Shown here in pieces: positions 31,291 to 40,515 of a DNA stretch of 42,449 bases. The translations under genes were made by a program, and so were the position numbers. Numbering within the stretch: position 1 is the first letter of the stretch; each line of letters begins with the position of its first letter. Under the pieces are notes generated by a model. It had not been told where the DNA came from, searched no databases, and saw only the letters and a list, made by a program, of their open reading frames with translations. The DNA comes from Aquibacillus salsiterrae (GTDB lineage Bacteria; Bacillota; Bacilli; Bacillales; Amphibacillaceae), in the NCBI RefSeq assembly GCF_028416595.1, contig NZ_JAMQKC010000018.1, positions 1-42,449 of the forward strand, written 5' to 3'.

Positions 31291-32544
31291 ATGTCTGTTA
31301 AAGAAAACTTTGAAAAAGCGAAATTAGATTATGAAAGATGGGGAGTCAATGTAGAAGAAGCGCTGGAAAAATTAAAGAGTGTACCGATTTCTATTCACTG
31401 CTGGCAAGGGGACGATATTGGTGGATTTGAAGTCAATCAACAAGAATTATCAGGTGGGATTGATGTAACTGGTAATTACCCTGGGAAAGCTACCAATCCG
31501 GAACAATTGCGAAGTGATATTGAAAAAGCGTTATCACTTATTCCTGGGAAGCATCGCATTAATTTGCATGCCATTTACGGGGAAACAAATGGTGAAGTGG
31601 TCGAACGAGATGAAATCAAGCCAGAGCACTTTGAGAACTGGGTAAACTGGGCAAAGCAACATGGAATTGGTTTAGATTTCAACCCAACACTTTTTTCCCA
31701 TCCAAAAGCGGAGGATGGCTTAACGCTAGCCCATCCAGATAAGGAAACTCGCGATTTCTGGATTAGGCATTGTATTGCTAGCCGAAAAATTGGCGAGTAT
31801 TTCGGTAAGGAACTAGGTACCCCTGCACTAACTAATATTTGGATTCCAGATGGATATAAGGATATTCCGAGTGATCGTTTAACACCAAGACAACGATTAA
31901 AAGATTCATTGGATGAGATTTTTAAAGAAGAAATTGATGAGAAATATAATATCGATGCGGTAGAAAGTAAGTTGTTTGGGATTGGTTCTGAAGCGTATGT
32001 AGTAGGTTCCCATGAATTTTACTTGGGATATGCACTCAAAAACAATAAGCTTTGCTTGCTTGACACAGGACACTATCATCCAACAGAAGTAGTTTCGAAT
32101 AAAATCTCTGCGATGTTACTTTATAGTGACCAGCTAGCATTACACGTATCTCGACCTGTACGTTGGGATAGTGACCATGTTATTGTGCTTGATGACGAAT
32201 TACGAGAAATTGGCCTAGAAATTGTTCGTAACGATGCATTGGATAAAGTGATGATTGGACTTGATTTCTTTGATGCTAGTATTAACCGGGTTGCCGCATG
32301 GACAATTGGAACACGTAACATGATAAAGTCGTTGTTATATGCGTTACTTCTACCAAATGATACATTAAAACAATTCCAAGAGGAGGGTAACTTTACTGAC
32401 CGCCTAGCATTGTTTGAGGAGTTCAAGACCTATCCATTTGGGGCAATTTGGGATTACTATTGTGAGCAAATGGAAGTTCCTGTAAAAGAAGCTTGGTTGG
32501 ATGAAGTGAAGACATATGAGAAGGAAGTACTTTCGAAAAGGTAA
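31291..32544 (+). CDS. rhaA: L-rhamnose isomerase
   Basis: A 417-residue TIM-barrel isomerase. Recognisable family stretches are [13 protein letters not shown] near the N-terminus, [19 protein letters not shown], the metal-binding [10 protein letters not shown] (about residues 256-265) and [10 protein letters not shown] (about 288-297). It needs Mn2+ or a similar metal and interconverts L-rhamnose and L-rhamnulose, the first catabolic step. GGGAGGAAATTAC precedes ATG 31291. A strong terminator follows, so rhaBA forms one transcript and rhaEW another. Confidence 0.95.
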   Translation: MSVKENFEKAKLDYERWGVNVEEALEKLKSVPISIHCWQGDDIGGFEVNQQELSGGIDVTGNYPGKATNPEQLRSDIEKALSLIPGKHRINLHAIYGETNGEVVERDEIKPEHFENWVNWAKQHGIGLDFNPTLFSHPKAEDGLTLAHPDKETRDFWIRHCIASRKIGEYFGKELGTPALTNIWIPDGYKDIPSDRLTPRQRLKDSLDEIFKEEIDEKYNIDAVESKLFGIGSEAYVVGSHEFYLGYALKNNKLCLLDTGHYHPTEVVSNKISAMLLYSDQLALHVSRPVRWDSDHVIVLDDELREIGLEIVRNDALDKVMIGLDFFDASINRVAAWTIGTRNMIKSLLYALLLPNDTLKQFQEEGNFTDRLALFEEFKTYPFGAIWDYYCEQMEVPVKEAWLDEVKTYEKEVLSKR

Positions 32545-32559
32545 TGTTTGATGGTGGAG

Positions 32560-32586
32560 CCTAGTAGTTTATGCTACTAGGTTTTT
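32560..32586 (+). terminator. Terminator between rhaA and rhaEW
   Basis: CCTAGTAG and CTACTAGG form a perfect 8-bp stem with a six-base loop, then TTTTT. Confidence 0.87.
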
Positions 32587-32675
32587 GTCTGTGGACTGTT
32601 TTTGAGTTGTTTGCATCAGAAATCCAAACAAAAACAAATTATTAAATAATCTAAAACAAAAGTATTCAAAAACTG

Positions 32676-32703
32676 TTCAAAAATAAACAAATGTGTGTTA
32701 TTC
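32676..32703 (+). promoter_or_regulatory. Probable promoter of rhaEW-rhaR
   Basis: TTCAAA (32676-32681) and TATTCT (32698-32703) with a 16-base spacer are a fair sigma-A match. The region contains repeated CAAAAA/CAAA motifs, which may be sites for the DeoR-type RhaR. Confidence 0.4.
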
Positions 32704-32736
32704 TGTGTTTAGCGAATAAACGGGGAGGAAATGACA

Positions 32737-34803
32737 TTGGTACAAAACAAATGGGATAAGAATAAGGGGAATGTAGAAAGTGGTTTAGATCAGTTGGTTT
32801 ATCGTTCAAATTTATTAGGGTCTGATAGATCTGTTGCTAACTGGGGTGGCGGCAACACGTCGACGAAATCAATCGAAAAGGACTTTCGTGGTAATGATAT
32901 CGAAGTGATGTGGGTGAAGGGTAGTGGCTCTGACCTTGCAACAATGAAAGCAAAAAATTTCACAGGACTTAAAATGGAAGATATTCGTCCGTTAATGGAA
33001 AAGGAAGATATGTCCGATGCGGATATGGTTAGCTATCTTGCGCACTGTATGATTGATGCCAAGCATCCACGCTCATCAATTGAAACATTGTTGCACGCAT
33101 TTTTACCATTCAAACATGTAGACCACACACATCCAGATGCTATCATAAGTATCGCTTGTGCAGATAATGGAAAAGAAATTGCAAAAGAAATATATGGTGA
33201 TCGTTTTGTTTGGGTTCCTTACATCCGTCCTGGATTCAAACTATCAAAAATGATTGCAGAAGGTGTGCAAAATAATCCTAATGCGGAGCTCGTAATTATG
33301 GAGAAGCATGGTCTTGTTACATGGGGAGAAACATCGGAAGAAAGCTATCACAAAACAATTTCTATCATTCAAGAAGCAGAAGATTATATTGAAGCAAAAG
33401 CTACTGGTAAAATACTTTTTGGTGGTTCGAAGTACAAAGCTTTGTCTGCCGATGTAAGAAAAGAAGTTTTGGCAAAAGTACTTCCTGTCGTACGTGGTCA
33501 GGTAAGTTCAAACAAGAAAATGATTGTGACGTTTGATGATAGTGAAGAAGTATTAAACTTTGTCAACAGCCAAGATGCACAAGAGCTGGCTAAAATTGGT
33601 GCAGCGTGTCCAGATCACCTAGTACATACAAAGCGCACACCTTTGTTTGTTGATTGGGATCCTAGCACTAATGATGTTGATAGTTTAGTTGAAAGTGTTA
33701 AAGCGGGTATCGCTGCTTTTGAAGAAGAGTATGAGGCTTACTTCAATCGTAATAAATCAGATGGAGACAAAATGGTAGAAGCAGCACCACGTGTTGTGTT
33801 AATCCCGGGTCTAGGTATGATCAATACCGGTAAAAATTGGACAGCAGCTAACGTAAGTGAGTCACTTTATCATCGAGCAATTGCTGTTATGCGTGGGTCT
33901 ACGACACTTGGTAACTTTGTTTCGCTTAATGAGGAAGAGTCTTATGCTATCGAGTATTGGCCACTTGAACTTTATAAGCTTAGCCTTGCTCCACCGGAAG
34001 CTGACTTTTCTCGGCAAATTGCTTTTGTAACGGGTGGTGCTGGTGGTATTGGTAGTGTAACGTGTATTCGTTTGGTCAGAGACGGAGCCCATGTTGTTGT
34101 CGCTGATATTAACCTAGAGGGTGCACAAGAACTTGCTAGTGAGATTAACGAGCGTTTTGGTGAGAACCGTGCGATTGCAGTGAAAATGGATGTAACTAGC
34201 GAAGCAGAGGTAGCTGAGGCTATTCAACAATCTATCTTAACGTATGGTGGCTTAGATATTATCGTTAACAATGCAGGTTTGGCCAGTTCTAGTCCATTCG
34301 AAGAAACAACGATGGATAGTTGGAATCTAAATATAAATGTACTTGTAACTGGATATTTCCTAGTAGCGCGGGAAGCATTTAAATTAATGAAGGAACAAGC
34401 GATTGGTGGAAACATGGTGTTTGTTGGTTCGAAAAACTCCATCTATGCTGGTAAAAATGCTGCAGCATACAGTACAGCAAAAGCTGCTGAGGTTCACTTA
34501 GCGCGTACTGTGGCAGCTGATGGTGGTCAGTATGGAATCCGTGTAAACTCCGTACTCCCTGATGCGGTTATCCGTGGTTCTAAAATTTGGGATTCTTCAT
34601 GGAAAGAGGAAAGAGCTGCCTCTTACGGTATCGGAGCGGATGATCTAGAAGAACATTATCGTAAGCGTACGATTTTAAATGTGAATATCTTGCCGCAAGA
34701 CATTGCAGAATCAATTGCATTCCTAGCTTCAGAAAAATCGGCTAAAACAACAGGTTGTATGGTTACTGTTGATGGTGGGGTAGCTGCTGCATTTACTAGA
34801 TAA
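32737..34803 (+). CDS. rhaEW: Bifunctional rhamnulose-1-phosphate aldolase/lactaldehyde dehydrogenase
   Basis: A 688-residue fusion. The N-terminal class II aldolase domain holds the zinc motif DHTHPDA (about residues 129-135) and NWGGGNTS. The C-terminal short-chain dehydrogenase has VTGGAGGIG (about 431-439), NNAG and the catalytic YSTAK (about 578-582). The aldolase splits L-rhamnulose 1-phosphate into dihydroxyacetone phosphate and L-lactaldehyde, and the second domain oxidises lactaldehyde to L-lactate with NAD+. TTG 32737 is preferred to ATG 32731, because GGGGAGGA is correctly spaced only for the TTG and MVQN matches the start I recall for Bacillus YuxG. Confidence 0.92.
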   Translation: MVQNKWDKNKGNVESGLDQLVYRSNLLGSDRSVANWGGGNTSTKSIEKDFRGNDIEVMWVKGSGSDLATMKAKNFTGLKMEDIRPLMEKEDMSDADMVSYLAHCMIDAKHPRSSIETLLHAFLPFKHVDHTHPDAIISIACADNGKEIAKEIYGDRFVWVPYIRPGFKLSKMIAEGVQNNPNAELVIMEKHGLVTWGETSEESYHKTISIIQEAEDYIEAKATGKILFGGSKYKALSADVRKEVLAKVLPVVRGQVSSNKKMIVTFDDSEEVLNFVNSQDAQELAKIGAACPDHLVHTKRTPLFVDWDPSTNDVDSLVESVKAGIAAFEEEYEAYFNRNKSDGDKMVEAAPRVVLIPGLGMINTGKNWTAANVSESLYHRAIAVMRGSTTLGNFVSLNEEESYAIEYWPLELYKLSLAPPEADFSRQIAFVTGGAGGIGSVTCIRLVRDGAHVVVADINLEGAQELASEINERFGENRAIAVKMDVTSEAEVAEAIQQSILTYGGLDIIVNNAGLASSSPFEETTMDSWNLNINVLVTGYFLVAREAFKLMKEQAIGGNMVFVGSKNSIYAGKNAAAYSTAKAAEVHLARTVAADGGQYGIRVNSVLPDAVIRGSKIWDSSWKEERAASYGIGADDLEEHYRKRTILNVNILPQDIAESIAFLASEKSAKTTGCMVTVDGGVAAAFTR

Positions 34804-34812
34804 TTATTTAAC

Positions 34813-34852
34813 ATACCGGATAGGGAGTTCATTGAAACTTCTTATCCGGTAT
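34813..34852 (+). other. Hairpin between rhaEW and rhaR
   Basis: ATACCGGATA and TATCCGGTAT form a perfect 10-bp outer stem around a 20-base interior that may pair further. No U-tract follows, so it could be a partial terminator or an mRNA-stabilising element. Confidence 0.5.
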
Positions 34853-34912
34853 TCAAGTAATTACGATATAATAGGGGATATAAAGTTAATGGTGAAGAAA
34901 GAAGGAGATGTC

Positions 34913-35674
34913 ATGCTTGTTGCTGAAAGACAACAAAAGATCGTTGACTTAGTCAACGAAAGAAAAAGCATCCGCGTGACGGAATTAAGTAATATTTTTT
35001 CTGTTACCGAAGAAACCATTCGGAGAGACTTAGAAAAGCTTGAAAAAGAAAAACAACTGGCTCGTAGTCATGGTGGTGCGGTCAGTATTCAATCAAAAGA
35101 TGATATCGAATTACCTTACTCTCAACGAGAAGTTATGAATGTGAAAGAAAAAAAAGAAATTGCACTTGAAGCCGTAAAACATGTTGAAGTAGGAGACAAA
35201 ATTATTTTGGATGCAAGTACGACCGCTTGGTATATGGCGAAGGCGCTTCCGAATAAACCTATTACTGTCTTGACCAATTCAATTAAAGTAGCGATGGAAT
35301 TAAGTGCGAAAAAGGAAATCACTGTTATATCTACAGGTGGAGTTTTATTGCCTGATTCATTGGCATATGTAGGACCACTAGCAGAAACTGCTTTAGATTC
35401 GTACCACGTTAATAAGGCTTTTATTTCTTGTAAAGGACTACACCTTGACCGAGGAATTAGTGAATCCGATGAGCAACAAGCAAGGATAAAGAAACAAATG
35501 ATGGATATTACAGAATCGGTATATATCATGATTGACCATAGTAAATTTGGTGTACAGGCATTTTCGCGGATAAGTGGATTAGAAACGATTGATCATATTA
35601 TTACCGATAGCAAAGTTGATTCTATAACAGTTGAGAAGATAATGGATAGATCGTTGAATTTGATGAAGGTGTAG
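34913..35674 (+). CDS. rhaR: DeoR-family repressor of rhamnose genes
   Basis: A 253-residue DeoR-type regulator: N-terminal winged helix (about residues 1-57, ERQQKIVDLVNERKSIRVTE and SVTEETIRRDLEKL) and a C-terminal sugar-phosphate sensor domain (GDKIILDASTTAWYMA, LTNSIKVAMEL, SCKGLHLDRGI). The ATG at 34913 has GAAGGAG five bases upstream; an upstream in-frame ATG at 34890 and a TTG at 34832 lack this. It matches Bacillus RhaR (YulB) in class and gene neighbourhood. Its likely inducer is L-rhamnulose 1-phosphate. Confidence 0.9.
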   Translation: MLVAERQQKIVDLVNERKSIRVTELSNIFSVTEETIRRDLEKLEKEKQLARSHGGAVSIQSKDDIELPYSQREVMNVKEKKEIALEAVKHVEVGDKIILDASTTAWYMAKALPNKPITVLTNSIKVAMELSAKKEITVISTGGVLLPDSLAYVGPLAETALDSYHVNKAFISCKGLHLDRGISESDEQQARIKKQMMDITESVYIMIDHSKFGVQAFSRISGLETIDHIITDSKVDSITVEKIMDRSLNLMKV

Positions 35675-35712
35675 TTGTTATTTTACTGAAATATATGAGA
35701 ATAATGATTTTG

Positions 35713-35996
35713 TATAACGTATAAAAAATTATGTGCCTACTGATATAGAGATGTTGGCCAATTAGTAACATAAATGCTTTTATGTGACTTTTTTATTCGT
35801 TAATGTAACTAATTTGGTGACGTAAACGGCTTTATTTACCCAATAGAGACTGAAGATAGACCGTATTGGTAACATAAAAGAATTTTCGTTACAAAAAACC
35901 TAGTAGAGGTTGATAAGTCAGTAATATAAAAAAAGTATGTTCCCAATGGGTTAAAGAATATAGCGTTTTAGGAACATAAAAAAGTGTATGTTCCTG
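35713..35996. repeat. Degenerate tandem array, about six units of 52 bp with internal palindromes
   Basis: GTAACATAAA-type palindromes begin at 35765, 35817 (GTGACGTAAA), 35869, 35921 (GTAATATAAA) and 35972 (GAACATAAA), spaced 52, 52, 52 and 51 bases. A weaker unit lies near 35713. Each is a ~25-base inverted repeat, for example GGAACATA-N8-TATGTTCC and GTAAC...GTTAC, followed by a ~27-base linker of diverged sequence. The repeat occupies most of the gap between rhaR and lutA; no gene was found there. Confidence 0.75.
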
Positions 35997-36060
35997 ATTT
36001 AAGGGGAAAAACAGCTTGGAAGGGAATATAATCTCATTGGAATAAAGGGGAGGGAGCAAA

Positions 36061-36786
36061 TTGAAAGTTTCCTTATTTATAACGTGTCTTGGTGATGTGT
36101 TTTATGTCAATGCAGGAAAGGCAACTGTGGAGTTATTAGAGCGATTTGGCTGTGAAGTTGATTTTCCAGATGCACAAACGTGCTGTGGCCAACCGGCTTA
36201 CAACAGTGGCTACCGAGAAAGTACTAAAAAGGCAGCCAAGCATATGATTCAAACCTTTGAACATGCAGAATACGTCGTTAGTCCATCTGGTTCGTGCGCC
36301 TATATGTTTCATGAGTATGAGGAATTGTTCCAAGACGATCCGGTTTGGCAACAAAAGGCAAAGGAATTAAAGGGGAAAACATACGAATTAACCCAATTTC
36401 TCCTTGATGTATTAAAAATTGAAGATACTGGCTCAGAATTTCATGGTAAAGCAACCTATCATACATCGTGTCATATGACACGTCTTTTGGATGTCAGAGA
36501 AGCCCCGCTAAAATTGCTAAGTAACGTAAAAGGGTTAGAAATGATTGATTTACCTTACCGGGAGGCATGTTGTGGATTCGGTGGAACTTTTTCAGTGAAA
36601 ATGCCGACCATTTCACAGCAGATGGTCGATGAAAAGGTAAACCATATTGAAGAAACGGAAGCAGAGTTTTTAATAGGCGCAGATGGTGGTTGTTTAATGA
36701 ATATTGGTGGCAGGATTAACCGTGAGAAAAAGCCAATTAAAGTGATGCACATTGCAGAGATTTTGAATAGTCGAGGTGAAAGCTAA
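36061..36786 (+). CDS. lutA: Lactate utilization protein A (Fe-S oxidoreductase)
   Basis: A 241-residue protein with two cysteine-rich CCG domains: [11 protein letters not shown] (about residues 40-50) and [12 protein letters not shown] (about 168-179), with SCHMTRL between them. In LutABC these bind iron-sulfur or disulfide redox centres, and the complex oxidises L-lactate to pyruvate. The start is TTG 36061 after GGGGAGGGAGC. A TATAAT at 36027-36032 is a possible -10 box. It overlaps lutB by one base (TAATG). L-Lactate produced by the rhamnose pathway just upstream is a natural substrate. Confidence 0.94.
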   Translation: MKVSLFITCLGDVFYVNAGKATVELLERFGCEVDFPDAQTCCGQPAYNSGYRESTKKAAKHMIQTFEHAEYVVSPSGSCAYMFHEYEELFQDDPVWQQKAKELKGKTYELTQFLLDVLKIEDTGSEFHGKATYHTSCHMTRLLDVREAPLKLLSNVKGLEMIDLPYREACCGFGGTFSVKMPTISQQMVDEKVNHIEETEAEFLIGADGGCLMNIGGRINREKKPIKVMHIAEILNSRGES

Positions 36787-38219
36787 TGCCGATGCATATT
36801 GGCGAAAAGAACTTTTCGAGTCGAGTTGATAAAGGTCTGAGTGATGGTTTTATGCGAGGGGCAGTTCGCTCTGCGCAGGGAAGGTTGCAAACTAATCGTG
36901 CAAAGGCTGCTGAAGAGCTTGGGGAATGGGAAGAGTGGCGTAACCTTGGTCAAGAAATTCGCCAGCATACGATGGAAAATTTGGACTATTACTTGGAACA
37001 ATTAACCGATAAAGTAGCAGAGCTCGGTGGCCATGTTTTTTTTGCCAAAACAGCAGAGGAAGCTAACCAATATGTTAGTGATGTCATCAAGAAGAAAGGT
37101 GCCAAAAAGGTTGCAAAGTCAAAATCGATGGTGACCGAAGAAATTGCCTTAAATGATATTCTAGAAGCAAATGGTTGTGAGGTAGTTGAAACAGACCTCG
37201 GGGAATACATTTTACAAATCGATGACCATGACCCACCGTCGCATATTGTTGCACCTGCGTTACACAAAAACAAAGAGCAAATCCGTGATGTTTTCAAGGA
37301 AAAACTAGGCTATACGAAATCGGAAAAGCCTGAAGAGCTAACCTTGTTTGCTCGAGAAAAACTTCGCGAGGAATTTTTAGCAGCAGATGTAGGTATTACT
37401 GGTTGCAATTTTGCCATTGCTGAGTCGGGTTCGTTTGCGTTAGTGACAAATGAAGGCAATGCACGAATGGTTTCAACGCTCCCAAAGACACAAGTAACTG
37501 TGATGGGGATGGAACGGATTGTGCCGACCTGGGAGGATCTTGATGTAGTGGTTAGTTTGTTAACACGGGCGGCAGTCGGTCAGAAATTAACTAGTTATGT
37601 AACCGCTTTAACTGGTCCTAAAATCGAAGGGGAAGTTGATGGACCAGAGGAATTTCACTTAGTAATTGTTGATAATGGGCGTTCGAAAATTCTTGGTACC
37701 GAGTTCCAAGAGGCGCTTCATTGTATACGTTGTGCTGCTTGTATCAATGTATGTCCTGTCTATCGTCATGTTGGTGGGCATGCGTATGGTTCGATTTATC
37801 CTGGTCCAATTGGTGCAGTCTTAACTCCTTTGTTAGGTGGATATGATGATTACAAAGAGCTCCCTTATGCTTCCTCCTTATGTGGTGCATGTACGGAGGT
37901 CTGTCCGGTTAAAATTCCACTCCATAAACATTTAATTCAGCACCGCCAAAAGATTGCGGAGGAAGAAAAAAAATCTGGTTTGGCTGAACGGATTGCCATG
38001 CAGGCGTTTGGTCAATTAGCTGGTTCTGCGCAGCTTTTTAAGATTGCTACGAAGACAGCGCCGTTTCTTTCGACGCCGTTCGTGAAGGATGGGGTTATTT
38101 CCAATGGCCCGGGGCCGATAAAGGGTTGGACTTCTTCTCGTGACCTTCCATCACCGGCCAAAGAACGCTTCAGAGATTGGTTTAACAAGCGCAACAAAGG
38201 AGATGGTCAAGGTGCCTAA
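36786..38219 (+). CDS. lutB: Lactate utilization protein B (Fe-S and LUD domain)
   Basis: A 477-residue protein. An N-terminal LUD domain (about residues 60-300, with [12 protein letters not shown] and [11 protein letters not shown]) is followed by two ferredoxin-like 4Fe-4S motifs, [15 protein letters not shown] (about 313-327) and [13 protein letters not shown] (about 366-378). It should carry electrons in the LutABC lactate oxidase system. The ATG overlaps the lutA stop by one base, and its own end overlaps lutC by eight bases, so all three are translationally coupled. Length and domain order match Bacillus LutB. Confidence 0.95.
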   Translation: MPMHIGEKNFSSRVDKGLSDGFMRGAVRSAQGRLQTNRAKAAEELGEWEEWRNLGQEIRQHTMENLDYYLEQLTDKVAELGGHVFFAKTAEEANQYVSDVIKKKGAKKVAKSKSMVTEEIALNDILEANGCEVVETDLGEYILQIDDHDPPSHIVAPALHKNKEQIRDVFKEKLGYTKSEKPEELTLFAREKLREEFLAADVGITGCNFAIAESGSFALVTNEGNARMVSTLPKTQVTVMGMERIVPTWEDLDVVVSLLTRAAVGQKLTSYVTALTGPKIEGEVDGPEEFHLVIVDNGRSKILGTEFQEALHCIRCAACINVCPVYRHVGGHAYGSIYPGPIGAVLTPLLGGYDDYKELPYASSLCGACTEVCPVKIPLHKHLIQHRQKIAEEEKKSGLAERIAMQAFGQLAGSAQLFKIATKTAPFLSTPFVKDGVISNGPGPIKGWTSSRDLPSPAKERFRDWFNKRNKGDGQGA

Positions 38220-38931
38220 AGGTATGATTGAAAACAGAGAGGCTTTCTTAGATACTATTGCGACCCAGCTTGGTCGAAAGCGACGATCAAAAGGAGTGGA
38301 ACGCCCTAACTTTCATCATCAAGTCCAATGGGATGTGCTTGCCGGACTATCTGAGAATGAGCTTGTTGATGTGTTGGAGGAGCAGTGCAAATCGATTCAT
38401 ACGAAATTAATCCGAACAAAGGAACGAGATTTAGCAAAAGCACTATTTGATGTTATTGATGATTACGGTGGAAAATCAGTTATCACATGGGACGATCCGC
38501 GATTTGGTAGTTTTCAGTTAGATGAACCATTTGAAGCTTGGAAAGAACGAGGGATTAATGTTCAAAAGTGGAATTCATCCAACGGGGCAGAGAGTCTTCA
38601 CTTTGCTGAGAAGGCTGACGTAGGGATTACCTTTAGTGACATAACATTAGCAGAATCTGGTACGGTCGTTCTTTTTAGTGATAAAGGAAAGGGGCGCTCG
38701 GTAAGTCTCCTTCCTGCAACGTACATTGCGATTGTGCCAAAAAGTACACTTGTACCACGAATGTCCCAAGCAACTAGAGAAATTCACAATCGTGTTAGCG
38801 GTGGTGAACGTGTTCCGTCGTGTGTTAATTTCATAACTGGTCCGAGTAATAGTGCTGATATCGAGATGAATTTAGTTGTTGGTGTTCACGGACCAATCAA
38901 GGCGACATATGTAGTCGTTGAAGACCGATAA
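38212..38931 (+). CDS. lutC: Lactate utilization protein C (LUD domain)
   Basis: A 239-residue LUD-domain protein, close to the 240 residues of Bacillus LutC; it shows the family's [16 protein letters not shown] and [15 protein letters not shown] segments. The start is taken as GTG 38212, because GGAG lies eight to nine bases upstream and [12 protein letters not shown] fits LutC starts. The ATG at 38203 would place the GGAG too close. It is the third subunit for L-lactate oxidation to pyruvate. Confidence 0.93.
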   Translation: MPKGMIENREAFLDTIATQLGRKRRSKGVERPNFHHQVQWDVLAGLSENELVDVLEEQCKSIHTKLIRTKERDLAKALFDVIDDYGGKSVITWDDPRFGSFQLDEPFEAWKERGINVQKWNSSNGAESLHFAEKADVGITFSDITLAESGTVVLFSDKGKGRSVSLLPATYIAIVPKSTLVPRMSQATREIHNRVSGGERVPSCVNFITGPSNSADIEMNLVVGVHGPIKATYVVVEDR

Positions 38932-38944
38932 AATATAGTATAGT

Positions 38945-38982
38945 AGCAATTCCCAAGGTTTACGAAAGCCTTGAGAATTGCT
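38945..38982 (+). terminator. Hairpin after lutC
   Basis: AGCAATTC(C)CAAGG pairs with CCTTG(A)GAATTGCT, a long stem around TTTACGAAAG. No immediate U-run follows. The next bases (GCCTTGCGCTTTTCTT) are the tail of a dispersed-repeat copy whose Ts could serve. Confidence 0.6.
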
Positions 38983-39027
38983 GGCGTGCCTTGCGCTTTT
39001 CTTACAAGATAAGAAAGATAAAAAAAT

Positions 39028-39270
39028 TGTCTAGCTCCGGCGCCTAGCCCCTCGGGGTCATAAGTCAATCCCTTTTGTGGCAAAGACCGCCACGTCAGGT
39101 CTTGTCTTATGCCTGTCGGGTCTGACCAAGGCGCCTACGCTTTTCTTTGTTGTCTAGCTCCGGCGCCTAGCCCCTCGGGGTCATAAGTCAATCCCTTTTG
39201 TGGCAAAGACCGCCACGTCAGGTCTTGTCTTATGCCTGTCGGGTCTGACCAAGGCGCCTACGCTTTTCTT
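39028..39270. repeat. Two tandem copies of the dispersed repeat (123-bp period)
   Basis: TGTCTAGCTCCGGCGCCTAG starts at 39028 and again at 39151. The units are nearly identical up to CAAGGCGCCTACGCTTTTCTT. Inside, GTGGC/GCCAC and CATAAG/CTTATG can pair, and GGCGCC occurs at both ends. Further copies are at 42234 and 42353, with half or diverged copies at 9811, 25615, 28138, 28700 and 38976. No coding function is seen; it lies between lutC and the convergent CDF gene. Confidence 0.95.
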
Positions 39271-39271
39271 A

Positions 39272-40237
39272 TTATTTTTTCCAGTCAAGTACACCGTTGT
39301 CTTCGATGATACTAATTCCGACGTCAGAAATGTCAGGGTCTGAGAGAAGATTGTCCTGGACGCGGAATTTAATATCATCTGCAACGGCTAAGGATAGCCC
39401 TTCTCTTAGCTCAATTAATGCTTCAACGTGGTAGTAACGTCCTTCTTGGAGAATTCTAATTTTGTTTATATCGGTCACGTCTTCATCTTTAAAAATCATA
39501 TTCGCTACACGCTCTTCAATATCTTTTGGTGCAGCAACGCCGATTAAACCAACCATGTTGTCATAACCGACGCGAAAGGCAACAGCAATCATAAGCAAGC
39601 CGATTAAGATCGTGACAAAGCCATCAAGGAGTTCAAAGTGGGTGATGGAAATAACAACTACAGCAAATAAGGCTAACAATGCACCTGTAACAGCGACAAG
39701 GTCTTCGTAAAATACAAGTCGTGTTGGGGGAGCTGCTCTACCGACATTTTTAAACGCTCCTCGTACAATCCCAAGTCCCTTTGCGTTCGACCGTGATTCA
39801 ATGTTTATTTCTTTCATTGCCTTAATAAGAATCGCTCCATCAACGGTAATGTTGAGAAATAACACAAGTAAGTTGAGTAGAAAGCCACCTCCTTCTGAAC
39901 CTTCTGGCTCTTGTAAGAGGTGCCATCCTTCCCGGATTGTTTCATATGCCATGATTGTTACAACAATAACAGCAACCATACAAAAAATATTAATGACTCG
40001 GCCAAATCCGGTTGGAAACCTAGTTGTAGGCTGTTTTTCTGCTAAAATACTTCCAATGTATACAAAGCCCTGGTTGACGGCATCGGCTGACGAGTGCATA
40101 GCTGTAGCGAACATTGCACCACTTCCACTAACCGCCCCAGCGATGAATTTCGATGCTGCAATAATAGCATTACCAATCATAGCAATTCCAGATGATTTGT
40201 TTCCCTTTTTTACTATGCTAATTATAGAATCTTGCAC
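39272..40237 (-). CDS. Cation diffusion facilitator family transporter
   Basis: A 321-residue CDF protein with about five to six membrane segments: an HSSADAVNQ motif (His48-Asp52 metal site), YEDLVAVTGAL with the second metal-site acid, and a C-terminal cytosolic domain (GRYYHVEALIELREG) of the dimerising ferredoxin-like type. It exports divalent metal ions such as Zn2+, Mn2+ or Fe2+ in exchange for protons. The GTG at 40237 (AAGGGG ten bases upstream) is favoured; an in-frame GTG at 40273 would add 12 residues. The gene ends against the tandem dispersed repeats. Confidence 0.88.
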   Translation of the reverse strand: MQDSIISIVKKGNKSSGIAMIGNAIIAASKFIAGAVSGSGAMFATAMHSSADAVNQGFVYIGSILAEKQPTTRFPTGFGRVINIFCMVAVIVVTIMAYETIREGWHLLQEPEGSEGGGFLLNLLVLFLNITVDGAILIKAMKEINIESRSNAKGLGIVRGAFKNVGRAAPPTRLVFYEDLVAVTGALLALFAVVVISITHFELLDGFVTILIGLLMIAVAFRVGYDNMVGLIGVAAPKDIEERVANMIFKDEDVTDINKIRILQEGRYYHVEALIELREGLSLAVADDIKFRVQDNLLSDPDISDVGISIIEDNGVLDWKK

Positions 40238-40515
40238 TCTTATCTTCCCCTTAATTAAGTGTTTTACGGACACGTCCTACATATCAAGTTTATCATTGAC
40301 TATTTGATGTAAACCTATTCGTCGTTTCTGTTGCTTTCTTTTTCTGCGTTAATAGCAATAAGCTTTTCGAAAACAGCATAAAATTAATTAAATTTGGTGA
40401 TCTATTATGGTAAAATGTTAAATACAGTACCAGTAAAAAGGAATATGAGGCAAATGGGCAAGTACATGGTTGACCTGGTGCTAAAATTTCAAACGTTGTT
40501 AAGGGGGAATTTTTC

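Noticed and set aside
39801-40307. A 168-codon open frame antisense to the CDF transporter
   Set aside because: It mirrors the hydrophobic coding of the CDF gene, which has clear family motifs on the opposite strand.
40274-40515. A metal-sensing riboswitch between the two divergent metal-transport genes
   Set aside because: No conserved core of the Mg2+ (M-box) or Mn2+ (yybP-ykoY) classes could be recognised in this AT-rich gap.
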